From contig WJXW01000010.1 of assembly GCA_015832175.1 (NCBI GenBank), positions 1,612,001 to 1,676,000 of the forward strand: a stretch of 64,000 nt of DNA, read 5' to 3'. Numbering within the stretch: position 1 is the stretch's first letter; each line of letters begins with the position of its first letter. A model generated the notes under the pieces. It did not search any database. It was not told the origin of the DNA and saw nothing but the letters and a program-made list of their open reading frames with translations. The DNA comes from Paraphaeosphaeria minitans (Eukaryota > Ascomycota > Dothideomycetes > Pleosporales > Didymosphaeriaceae). This document shows, in pieces, positions 55,285 through 64,000 of the stretch. Made by a program: the position numbers and the translations under genes.

Positions 55285-56626
55285 GTTGAAGGTCTGTTCC
55301 GGGAGGTCTTGGGAAACGATGGGACCTGGTCCTGAAGCGAATGGAGCGACTGGATGAAGAAGAGACTGGAGAGGAACTCGGTGCAATTTATATCGTTATG
55401 GACTTCAGCCTGTCCGTATAGACTGACACGATGGCTGGTGTTGCCCATCGCACTCTCACACCGGCCGAGCCCGTACCAAGCGGTGGAGGTGAAGGTCCTG
55501 CCAAACATGTTCTACGCAGCTTGTCGATGATGGGGTCGATCCAGGGGCGGTTAAGCCAGTATAGAGCTGCCATTGGCTATACCGTGTACCATGAGTGATC
55601 ACACGTCGTCGGCAGTGAAGCCGAAGTGGAAGGTGAGGTCCGCTTATCATCACGTCGCCAGTTAGAATTCCGGAGGCATGCATGAGTAGGCGTATGGACT
55701 GAGATTCTACACCAGTCGATGAAAACCAAGCGGGAGATGGCCCACGATGCTGCTGCTGATGGCAGATAACAGGAGGGATCTGCGGACACGAGCTAGGATG
55801 GAGTATTCACTGCAGTGCTTGGGCGATCACTGCGACAGAAACTAGGCCGGCATAGGTAGTTCGGTGGATGGCCAAGTGATGTTATTCTTGGCCTGGGTTA
55901 TCAGATGTGCTTATTCCTCTGTCTAGTGTGTAGGTAGTCCTGAAATGTTTGGGCACGATGTAGAAGAATGGGGCAGAAACTAGGCCGGCATAGGTAGTTC
56001 GGCGCATGGCCAAGTCATCTCATTCTTGGCCTGGGCTATCAGATGTGCTTATTGCTCTGCCCAGCGTGAAGGTAGTCCTGAGATCTTTGGGCGCGATGTA
56101 GCATTATGCGATGTTTTGCGTAACCGTATCACGATACCGGCGAGTGAATGGCCACCTCGAGTACAGCGGGCGCCTGATTACTATCTCGCTTGCCGCCGTG
56201 GAAGCTTTGGGGTGGCAAAGGCTTGGCTCCAATGAAGTTACTACGAGGCCACAATGTTGACACCGGAGGAAACAACGCCCAGGCGCCAAGACCTTACATA
56301 GTTGCGGAGCGGTATATCTAGGGTCCTGATATGGATTCCTAAGTGGATGGAAACCGAGCGACGGCGGACACGTCCGGGAGGTGGCGGGGGGAGGGAGGAA
56401 GGACGCGTCGGGAAGGTGAGAGGGTTTCTCCTAAATATACCTACCCGCGTAGCAAGCCAACGGCGCTAGCACCCCATACGACGTTTCTGGGCCTAGTGGC
56501 GAGGCCCAACACTCCATCTCCGTCGCTGACTACCCAACACTTTCATTTGCTTGCTCTCTGAGCTCTGCACTATTCGCAAAGTCCACCCCCAGAATCCTTC
56601 CTCTACAACACTCCATACGCTGACCC
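55285..56626. other. Intergenic region with a direct repeat
   Basis: This is the shared upstream region of the trypsin gene and the small secreted-protein gene. It contains a two-copy 128-base direct repeat (listed separately) but no supportable gene. Confidence 0.5.
55838..56103. repeat. Direct repeat, two copies of about 128 bp
   Basis: Copies at 55838-55965 and 55976-56103 are 138 bases apart and share long blocks such as GAAACTAGGCCGGCATAGGT and ATCAGATGTGCTTATT. They differ at about 15-18 positions, mostly transitions. A partial third unit may precede the first copy. Confidence 0.85.
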
Positions 56627-57174
56627 ATGTTCGCACTGCCTAGAAGCGGTCTTGTTCTATTCGGGTGCTTACTCTTCGTGGCCAGTATCGCATATTCCTT
56701 GCCGCTTTCATCACCCACATTCGCCCGCCGACAGCTGGCGATGGAGAGCCTCAGTCAGCCGTTCACCATCCAGATCAACGGCAAACCCGTGGCTCCTGTC
56801 GATCCCAAAGCCGCCAACGTTGTCCCCGCGCAACTCGGCTCTGAGGCGGCGACCTTCGAACTGAAGAATGGCCGGTTAGTGTCTGGTGACTGGATCTTGG
56901 GCCGGAATCTCACCGAAGATCGGAGCATGGCGCCAAAACAGGTGTCTTGGTTCAAGGAGGGTACACAGTCCGCAACCAGACTGCATCAGGTGACCGCCTT
57001 CGAAGAGGGTGGTGAGCACAAGCTCAAGGTTGGAGGCGGCTCATTAATCGCACAAGACGGTGATATCTTTGTAGATCTATTCGGAGGTGAGTGTCCCGCA
57101 CTTCTGCTGTTCCATACTAATGTCATCAAGGAGAGGAAGCTATTGCCGCTCTGCAGCTACAATTCGAGGAGTAA
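56627..57174 (+). CDS. Small secreted protein, unknown
   Basis: Exons 56627-57086 and 57131-57174 join in phase 1 (GGAG|GTGAGT ... CATCAAG|GA), giving 167 residues that end GGEEAIAALQLQFEE. Reading on without splicing gives a poor basic tail, so the spliced form is preferred. The signal peptide is MFALPRSGLVLFGCLLFVASIAYS. A dibasic RR (34-35) follows at FARRQLAMES, possibly a propeptide cut. The mature part is Cys-free, with FTIQINGKPVAPVDP, LVSGDWILGRNLTEDRS (one Asn glycosylation site) and HKLKVGGGSLIAQDGDIFVD. It looks like a beta-rich fungal surface or secreted protein known only as hypothetical. No enzyme motif is seen. Confidence 0.72.
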
Positions 57175-57663
57175 AACAGCAGCCAACCCTAGCCTTTACC
57201 GAACGCGTGTCCACGAGTTCGGCATGGACGGCGACTAGGAATCCAAACGAGGCAGCAAGCCTCAAGGATCATGAGGATTGAGACCTGTTTGCTGTAATTG
57301 AAGCTGCGTTGTCACAGTTCTGTCTTGATCTCACGTTACAAACACATGTATTGAATGTATGCAATGCACGTCTCCTCATTGTGTTCTGTATTCCAGTTGT
57401 GCGCCCAGAATCGAAGCCAAAGTGTAAGGGTATGTGAACCGGCCTAGCCGGAACATTGAAGTTGAACAGAGGAAAAGTAAGGTATATATACACAGCCAAT
57501 AAGTCCCACTCGCAGTTTTCAAACCCAAACATTACACACAAGTGTCTGTCCAGGCCACATCTCATCCATGTCTATAGTCACGTTTATACACCAAGCCAGC
57601 ACCATTAAACATTCATCAAGTGAGAATTGAAAGCTCCTCCGAGTCCGTCTCCTATTCAAGGCC
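57175..57663. other. Intergenic region between convergent genes
   Basis: No gene seen. It should hold the 3' untranslated regions of the small secreted protein and the GH16 gene. Confidence 0.5.
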
Positions 57664-59424
57664 TTACAAAGCGAAGACCATGATACCAGCAGCGATAGCG
57701 AGCAGGTAGCTCACAGTGCCAGTGGACGCCGCACCAGGGAATTCCTGGATAGGAGGGCTGGTGCTGTTGGGCGGGTTGGGAATAGCGCCCGTGGGGTTGG
57801 TAGGGTAGGGGACGATGGGAACCGCGCTAGTGTCGACAATGATGCCACCGGTGGGGGTGATCGGGTAGGGCGGCACAGTGACGCTCACGAGCGTGGTGCA
57901 GTTGTCAGAAGAGGCCGGCGGCGGGGGAAGGAACTCAGTGGTGGTGGTGCAAAGAGTCTCCACAGGCGGTGGAACCGAAGATGAGGTTTCGGGAGCCGGG
58001 GTTGTCTCAGTCGCTGGCGGCGGGGGTGAGTCGGAGGTGGCAGGAGCGGTGGGAACGGACTCCGTGGTGGACTCGGTGCAGGAAGTAGACTCCGGCGGCG
58101 GCGGGACTTCGCTGGTGCTCTCGGTGGGTGGGCTTGGTGGGGGTGTGAACTCCGGGGGCACGTCAGAAGTGGATGGGGGTGGCCTGGGAAAAAAAAATGT
58201 TAGCACAGTACACAGGTGATCATTGATCTGCATCACTTACACCCCAGAGCTGGAAGACAGCGGGGGCACTTCGCTGGTCGACTCCGGTGGGGGCGGGGAG
58301 TCAGAGGTGGCGGGAGGAGGGGGCACAGACTCGGTAGTGGAATCAGTGCAAGTGGTTGACTCCGGTGGGGGCGGGCTGTCGCTGGTTTCCGGCGGGGGAG
58401 GGGTGGTCTGAGGAGGCTGCGGCACATCGGAGGTCTCGCTGCTCGGAGGAGGACCAGTCACGGTAACGGTCTCGACCTCGCAGTCGCAGGGAGTTTCCTC
58501 TGGGGGCGGGGTGCTCATGGTAGCCTCCTCGGTGCAGGGAGTGCTGGTGGCGGCGGTGGCGGCGGTGGCACCTTCCTGGTTGGGCTTCTCTGTGGTCGAG
58601 GACTCGTCCTTGGAAGCACCGCTGGAAACATCCTCGGCACCGATGACCTTGATTGACTGCCACGAGCCAGACTTGTCGGTCCATTGGTACTCCTTCCCGG
58701 GAGAGTAGTTTGTGATCTTGACCTTCTCGACAACCTGGTTGAAGGGAGCCTGGGAGTAATCGACCTTGCCACCAGCCCAGTCTTGGGTGCCCTTGTCCTT
58801 GGAGTCGCCGCCAGCCCAAATACCGATGCGGACGTTGCAAGGTGTCTGGGGGAAGTTCTTGCCGCCGTTGGCGTCAGCGTAGTTGAGGGTGCGCACGGGG
58901 GCATCGTCAATCAGCCAGGTCAGGGCATCGGAGGTCCAGTTGAGCGCATATCGGTGCACTTGCTCGATGCTAGGGACGTCGGCCATGATCATGCGGTCGT
59001 AGACGGTCGTGTTGCCCTTGCCGAAATAGTTCATCTGGGCGTGGGTGGCATCGCTGCCAATGAACTCCCAGTCAATCTCGTCGAGATCGTCAGACTCCAA
59101 AACAATGGAGGAAACGATACCGGCGCCGCGGGCCGCCTTCATGGTGACCTCGACATAACCAAAGTAGAGGTATCCGTCGCTCTGGATAGTAGGTGCGTCG
59201 CCAGTCTTCTTGACGCTGAACACGATACCCTCATCGGTGAAGTCGGCGCCCTTGGCGGTCTGCTGCCATCCCTTGAGCGCGCTCTCTCCGTCCTTGAAGT
59301 TGCTCTCGAAGGACTTGGCGATGGCGGGGTTGTTGTTGCAGACCCTCTCCATGGGGTTGCACAGCGACCAAGTCTGCGCGTTTGCGATTGCCGCGAAGGC
59401 GCCCGCGGTGAGAACGTAACGCAT
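57664..59424 (-). CDS. GPI-anchored GH16 Crh-type cell-wall transglycosylase
   Basis: Crh enzymes link chitin to beta-glucan in the fungal wall. Exons 59424-58241 and 58183-57664 join in phase 2 (GGGGT|GTAAGT ... TTTTCCCAG|G), giving 567 residues. The signal peptide (MRYVLTAGAFAAIANA) precedes the mature start QTWSLCNPMERVCNNNPA. The GH16 active site is LDEIDWEF with the catalytic pair Glu116 and Glu120. Then come MNYFGKGNTTVYDR, YALNWTSDALTWLIDD and RIGIWAGGDSKDKGTQDWAGG, all Crh-like. A Pro/Ser/Thr-rich stalk of about 280 residues follows, with ESTxCTxSTTESVPxxPATSD units on both sides of the intron. The C terminus is a hydrophobic GPI-type signal (GTVSYLLAIAAGIMVFAL). Without the intron the stalk would end early, with no anchor. 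Confidence 0.93.
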
Positions 59425-62190
59425 GTTGCTTGTGGAAAGTTGAATTGGAATGTGGGTATATGAAATGTAACCAAGTTGGAATGTTGTTGGCTTTTTCCGG
59501 TTTGAGTGTAGAAGGTAGTAGTTCTCACAGAGAAAGTTGTTTCTTCGGTGACGCCGAGCCTCGCGTGATGCAAAGGTGGGTCAAAGAGTGAATGGGGTGA
59601 ATGAATGAACGCTCTAGAGAAGAGCTCTTGTCTGCAAAAAGGACAAGTTGACAGGTGAAGACAAAGAATGTACCAGTACGAAGATCGTCCTGCGAAGTGA
59701 ATGGATCGAAGGGAGAGTCTGGTTTAAGAAAGGGTATGCAAATACAGAAAGGAAGGTGACGTGAGGGTGTCGGCCCATCAACTCAGTGCGCCTCCATTAA
59801 AAGCGCCCAGTCCGCTTGCATGCAATTTCCGTCCAAACCCATGGTTAATGAGGACAGGCGGTCGATGGGCTGCGGCCAGTCGTGGCGGCGCATGGCAGGC
59901 CCTGTTTCAAAAGCTTGACGGACTTGGGTGGCTGCGCGCGGTCTTCGCTCAGTCCACGATGGTGTTTCATGAAACAGCTGTGGGGACTAGCGGCAGCAGA
60001 AAGCTTGCCGCCCCACGCTGAGCCTATCAGATGCCGCACGCCCCTGGCACTATGCGCTATCTCCGGCAGCCGCTGCGTTTGGCGAGAGCTGGCGGGAAGC
60101 CACACAGGCGCTGCATTGCACACGGCGCTGCATTTCACACGCAGCCCTGGCCCGGCATTTCACACCCGGCCGTGCCTTGCCCAGCATCCAGGAGGCTGTG
60201 CCATCGAGAGGCCAGCTGACATCACGTTCGGGCGTGTTGATCGTCGAGGGCGCCGACGTAGGATCGCTGTGCGTCGCCCGTTTGCCTTGTGCGGCTGTTC
60301 CTTGCCGGGATTTCGGTGCGACAGGGGAAATTCTCTCTTTTGCCCAGTGCCCAAGCGGGTAGTCTTCGCAACCGCCTGAAGATCTGGATGGGGAAAACCA
60401 GTGTAGTGCAATGATCGGCGAGCCCTGTCGATCGTCTCGCATATTCGAACGACTGGAATGAGCGCTGCCTTGTGAATGCCGAGCGCACTGAGGCTGCGTG
60501 AAGGCCAACGCTTCCGAACACCGCTGTAGCTTTCGAGCGCCCGCTTTTTTGCTCTCCGTATGATTGGAGACTATGTTTGCTCAAAGGGCGATGCCCTGCG
60601 CGAAGCGACGTACCCCGCATTGTTCGGGTCAGTACAACGCACCGGTTGATGCTGCATTCAGGCCAAGCATGTGTGATCTCGGTCTGTTGTTCTCACTGTT
60701 CGATATCATGCTCTGACTGTTCGATATCATGTTCTGACTGTTCGATATCATGTTCTGGCTGTTCGATTTCATGTTCTGACTGTTCCACTTCATGGCACCG
60801 CAGAAGGTGAGGCCTCCAAAGCGGTCGAGCATCGGGCATGTGCTTGTGGTAGCACTTGGCGGAGCGTGGACCCCAGATTCCACGGAAGCCACTAACTCCA
60901 AAGAGCCTCCATAGCGTGCCCTAAAAGCCGGCCGGGGGGGGGGTCGAGAGCTTTGGTGGTAAGTTGCCGTTTTCCAGGCGTTCAGTGCAGTCCGGAATAC
61001 GTGAGCTGTGTGAACGGGATAGCTCAAATGGGAAATTTGTCAAGTCCGACGCGGCGGACTTTAACAGCACCTACTCGCCGTATTGACCACTTCGTGGCCG
61101 CCTCGTCCGTATGTCAATTGATGGCGCGCACAGTAATTAGCTTCTCGGTGTGGTCGAGAAGTTGCAGCCGGGCATTGCAGCGCGGCGCAGCACGCCAGGA
61201 TGGTGGAAAGATGGAGCAGATACATTCTCGCGCGTAAAGCCTTTCGTTCCGGCAACCCTGAAGAAAGTCAATAACTGTAGAGTTGGTTTCTCATGAATGT
61301 CTCTGGTCCTGGACGCGCATATCAGAGCTTTCTTAGTCTCATCCGTGAACCTGCAGCTTCTCCTCGCTCTCGTCACGGGCTAGCATAAGCCAACCGCAGC
61401 GTCGAGAGACGAAGTCGAATTGCAGTTTCTGCAGTTCAAGTGTATGGAGTCACCTCCAGTCATCACCTAGGCAGGGGAGCATGTGCTAAATGGGCAATGA
61501 CATACCTTTGTCGTACTCAAACGATTGCACAGCCGTCGATAGATCGGCTACTGCGACATATCAGCCAAGATGTCAATCGTGCGACATGTACGTCGGCGCT
61601 GCTCAAAGCCGTGAATTAGATCTTTTCGGTTGTTGAGTGCGTCTTCTACCGTATCGGATCCACTCGCAAAAAGGTTCCACCTGACACCTAGGCCGCAGTA
61701 CGCGGGGTACTATCCTGGAGATGACATCTTTGCGACATCTGTCGCTAACGGAAGGGCTCACCTAAACATTGCCAGCTAAACCCACCTGGGTTGGCATGTT
61801 AGGCGGGTAACGGTGTCGCAGACTTTTGCCAACAGCTTGAGACGTGGGCAGTCGCGGACTAAACTCATCAGGAGAGCCGCGCCGCATCTCAGTGGGTCCA
61901 GTGTGGAAATGCAAGAAAAATAGCACAAGGCATGAAGTAGCAGGTCTGTCGCATCGAGCTGCGACGCGCGTAGCAAGTGGGTAGTGAAAGGCAATTCTGA
62001 GGTGGTTGTTGAACAAGTAATCGAGGATGCTCGCGTGATAACCCGACACGTGATTAGTCATTAGCGCGTTCAAAATGCTTCATCAAATCCTCAAAGCATC
62101 CGCCAATATTCGAGCAACAGTCTATGTATCATCATGGGCTGTGCTAAATTACACAGAAATACATGCATAAAAGCCCATCCCCCGAGATCA
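59425..62190. other. Gene-free region with a 21-bp repeat
   Basis: About 2.8 kb without a supportable gene. The GH16 promoter lies at the left end. GC-rich segments at 59.8-60.4 kb give long but motif-free open frames on both strands. A G9 run is near 60934-60942. Confidence 0.5.
60689..60793. repeat. 21-bp tandem repeat, 5 units
   Basis: The unit TCTGACTGTTCGATATCATGT recurs five times at 21-base spacing with few changes. As the unit is a multiple of 3, it reads as CSISCSD repeats on the plus strand and SNSQNMI repeats on the minus strand. Neither frame has gene-like flanks. Confidence 0.85.
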
Positions 62191-63411
62191 CTATACCAAA
62201 TCCTTCTCTCGCAATGGGTCATCAGATGTACTCTCATCGTAACCACCATCAAGGCTTCCAATTCCCATCTCCTCCAGAAGAGTTTCGCTTTCAGCTATGA
62301 GTCTATCACTTTCAATGTTCATCTTGCGAAACAGAAACGCCGCATGATCTTCCTCTACCATCGCTGTCAGCTCACCCGCTGTCGGTCGCTTTTCCTTGCT
62401 CATATCCAACGCAGCCATCATGCATTGGTTGAGTTCGTCGGAATACTTGGGTGTTGGCCGTCTCCTCCTCGAATCGTGCTCATGAGAGTCAGCATTGATC
62501 GGTAAGGGTTTTCGCTCTGACATGGCTTCCCAAAATTGCTTCCGAAGCCCTTGTTCCCATGTCGAGTGCATATACCCCGTCTTATCCTTCAGCAGCAATT
62601 TCGTGAGTTGCGGGTTCACGACCGGTGGGAAGCCGTGCGCGAGTTCGTGGATGACGCCCCCAGTAGCCCATACATCGCCAGCGGGCTTGGCCTCACGCCC
62701 TTCCCAAGTCTGTTCCGGCGGCCACATTATCGTCGTTCCGAACCAGCCCGGCATTAGTGCTTGGGACGGATCGTAGTATGCCGACAAACCGAAATCGCCC
62801 AGCTTTATGATTATCTCAGAAAGGTCGTGTTTCTCTCCAAGTGACATGACGAAGACATTTTCCACCTTGATGTCGCGATGTACTATTGGGCGCCAGTTGA
62901 GGCCGTCCTTCGGGTCGCGACTAGCGGTATGTCAGCATGATACTCACAGCAAGCCAATATCCAGAGCACAATTGGCCCACGTATTGCCTTCGGGGGAACA
63001 TGGCGCATTCATAAGTTTTTTCAGGCGCTGTACAAGAAACCTACCATCCAATTCCTTCGTGGAGAAAGGCTATAGCCGCCGAGAGTTGGCTGAATATCGA
63101 CCACATGGATTCCTCGCTGAAGGATTTCCGGTTCTTCTGCCACATGTCCTTCTCCAGCTCGTAAAGGTCTCCAAATGGGCAGAACTCAAAGACGGCCGCA
63201 TCTCCTCGTAGTGTTGAAGATTTTCGCAGGTAGGCGAGGATACTGATGATAGAGTCGTGCTGTGGTAACGACTTCAGGATCTCGACCTCGCTAGGGATGT
63301 CCTTTTTTGGCTTCTTGTAGATCTTTATGGCGACCACAGTGCGTGACGATCTGTTCTGCCACGTTTCTACGTTGGCCTCAGCCCCCGATTGGACGAACTT
63401 TCCCCGCTTGT
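62191..63411 (-). CDS. Serine/threonine protein kinase
   Basis: The main exons are about 63411-63045 and 62920-62191, joined in phase 2 (GATG|GTAGGT ... CCGCTAG|T). The N-terminal lobe has FVQSGAEANVETW, VVAIKIYKK (the ATP-binding lysine) and AVFEFCPFGDLYELE. The splice joins AIAFLHEGIGC to RDPKDGLNWRPIVHRDIKVEN, the catalytic loop. DFGLS and WPPEQ (an APE-like motif), then DVWATGGVIHELAHGFPP, follow. The C-terminal lobe ends RPTAGELTAMVEED. All core catalytic residues are present. The glycine loop is degenerate. It resembles NEK-like or SPS1-like fungal kinases without a clear named group. The 5' end is unresolved: an in-frame stop lies upstream, so a further exon is needed and the start codon is not assigned. 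Confidence 0.82.
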
Positions 63412-63779
63412 GTTCAGACGGAAAATTACTTGCTGGGTTTGATTGTCATTGACCTGCTTCTGCCGGATTGATGAGATTGCGCATTAGAGAAATCGCGAAA
63501 CCAGTTCTTGCTGTGATGTAGATGTATATGCGGCAAATGCAAGCCGCAAGACATGTTGCGGGCTACAGTACGGGTAAACAGTCTGGTCGACAAAGCACCC
63601 TGTAACAAGGGCGTGACGTTGGTATATAGGCGTAGCGTGGGTCATATGGGACTTAGAGCCTCGAAGAAATAAAAACTGTAGCAATGGTTGCTTCCGCCGC
63701 TAGTGAAGTGAAAGTCGACCCGTGACATTCTTTATTCACCGTCGACCTATCCTTAGGATGTTAGTTTCATGTGTATCAA
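63412..63779. other. Region upstream of the kinase, first exon not resolved
   Basis: This should contain the kinase start. A minus-strand frame beginning MSCGLHLPHIHLHHSKN (ATG near 63556) ends in a stop before the kinase frame. No intron of normal length joins the two cleanly. Confidence 0.4.
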
Positions 63780-64000
63780 CTCGGAGCGGTGCAGGATGCC
63801 AGGCCTAATGCCGCGCACACTGCACTGGCCCATTTTTTCGAGTAAACAAACCCGAATTCTTGCACTAATGTTGAATGTGGATAACTTAAGTGAAAAGACT
63901 GGTCACCTGGAAGAGACGTTATGGCATTTGTATGGGGAGATTCAAGACGTCAAGTGCATCGAGTGCAACTTGCATTTGTTCGGCTAAGAGGCAGCTAAAG
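63780..64000 (+). pseudogene. Broken sirtuin (SIR2-family) fragment
   Basis: Two adjacent plus-strand frames carry recognisable sirtuin pieces. The first reads VQDARPNAAHTALAHFFE and then stops (TAA at about 63842). The second, in another frame, continues RILALMLNVDNLSEKTGHLE and LHLFG, with DVKCIEC resembling the first zinc-binding pair. In active sirtuins the matching stretches are ARPNxAH, then TQNVDNLSERAG, then HG and CxxC. Here the TQN is changed to MLN and HG to YG, so catalytic residues (the His included) are lost. Frame break and lost residues together indicate a pseudogene. The piece is cut by the window end, so its full extent is unknown. Confidence 0.6.

Noticed and set aside
59761..60620. 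Several long frames on both strands at 59.8-60.6 kb
   Set aside because: GC-rich sequence gives long frames by chance; none has motifs, and they overlap on both strands.

Overview
This window comes from a filamentous ascomycete (Pezizomycotina), most likely a Dothideomycete. That class is inferred from the gene complement and was not tested by a search. Genes are widely spaced on both strands. They carry short introns (about 44-125 nt) with GTRAGT-like donors and CTAAC/CTGAC-like branch sites. The gene families are typical of filamentous fungi: Zn2Cys6 and bZIP factors, a LaeA-type methyltransferase, a SconB/Met30 F-box WD40 protein, a Crh-type GH16 enzyme and a secreted trypsin. Exon coordinates were read by eye from splice signals, reading phase and recalled family consensus. 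No alignment was run.

Layout. 1-5 kb: two related genes for secreted precursors. The larger has about 15 dibasic (Kex2-type) sites and short repeated cores. 5.6-12.2 kb: an acidic unknown protein, Yaf9 (YEATS), a Coq11-like NAD(P)-binding protein and the RIO1 kinase. 13.5-18.2 kb: Atg17 and SconB/Met30, divergent. 19.9-21.2 kb: a LaeA-like methyltransferase. 21.2-24.7 kb: no gene, but an old degenerate duplication. 24.7-28.2 kb: a sugar transporter and a double-MYND protein. 28.2-30.6 kb: no gene seen. 30.6-32 kb: a class V aminotransferase that reads through only if a GC-AG intron is assumed. 32-38 kb: minisatellite-rich DNA around a bZIP gene. 37.8-45.6 kb: two Zn2Cys6 regulators, a protein with an F-box-like start and a DJ-1/PfpI protein. 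48-51.7 kb: cohesin Smc3. 52.7-53.2 kb: a small spliced gene. 54.4-59.4 kb: trypsin, a small secreted protein and a GPI-anchored Crh-like transglycosylase. 62.2-63.4 kb: a protein kinase. 63.8-64 kb: a broken sirtuin (SIR2) fragment.

Most genes are ordinary housekeeping or regulatory genes with no cluster logic: chromatin (Yaf9, Smc3), ribosome maturation (RIO1), autophagy (Atg17), sulfur control (SconB) and ubiquinone (Coq11). The most unusual item is the precursor pair at 2.1 and 3.9 kb. They share a signal peptide, an AIRxxG core and acidic DIE spacers. The larger one ends in alpha-factor-like units (KR/RR followed by xA-EA-EP spacers) that would release short peptides such as ISRNTGSY. 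No UstYa/DUF3328 or tyrosinase gene is visible next to them, so a modified-peptide (RiPP) pathway is not established.
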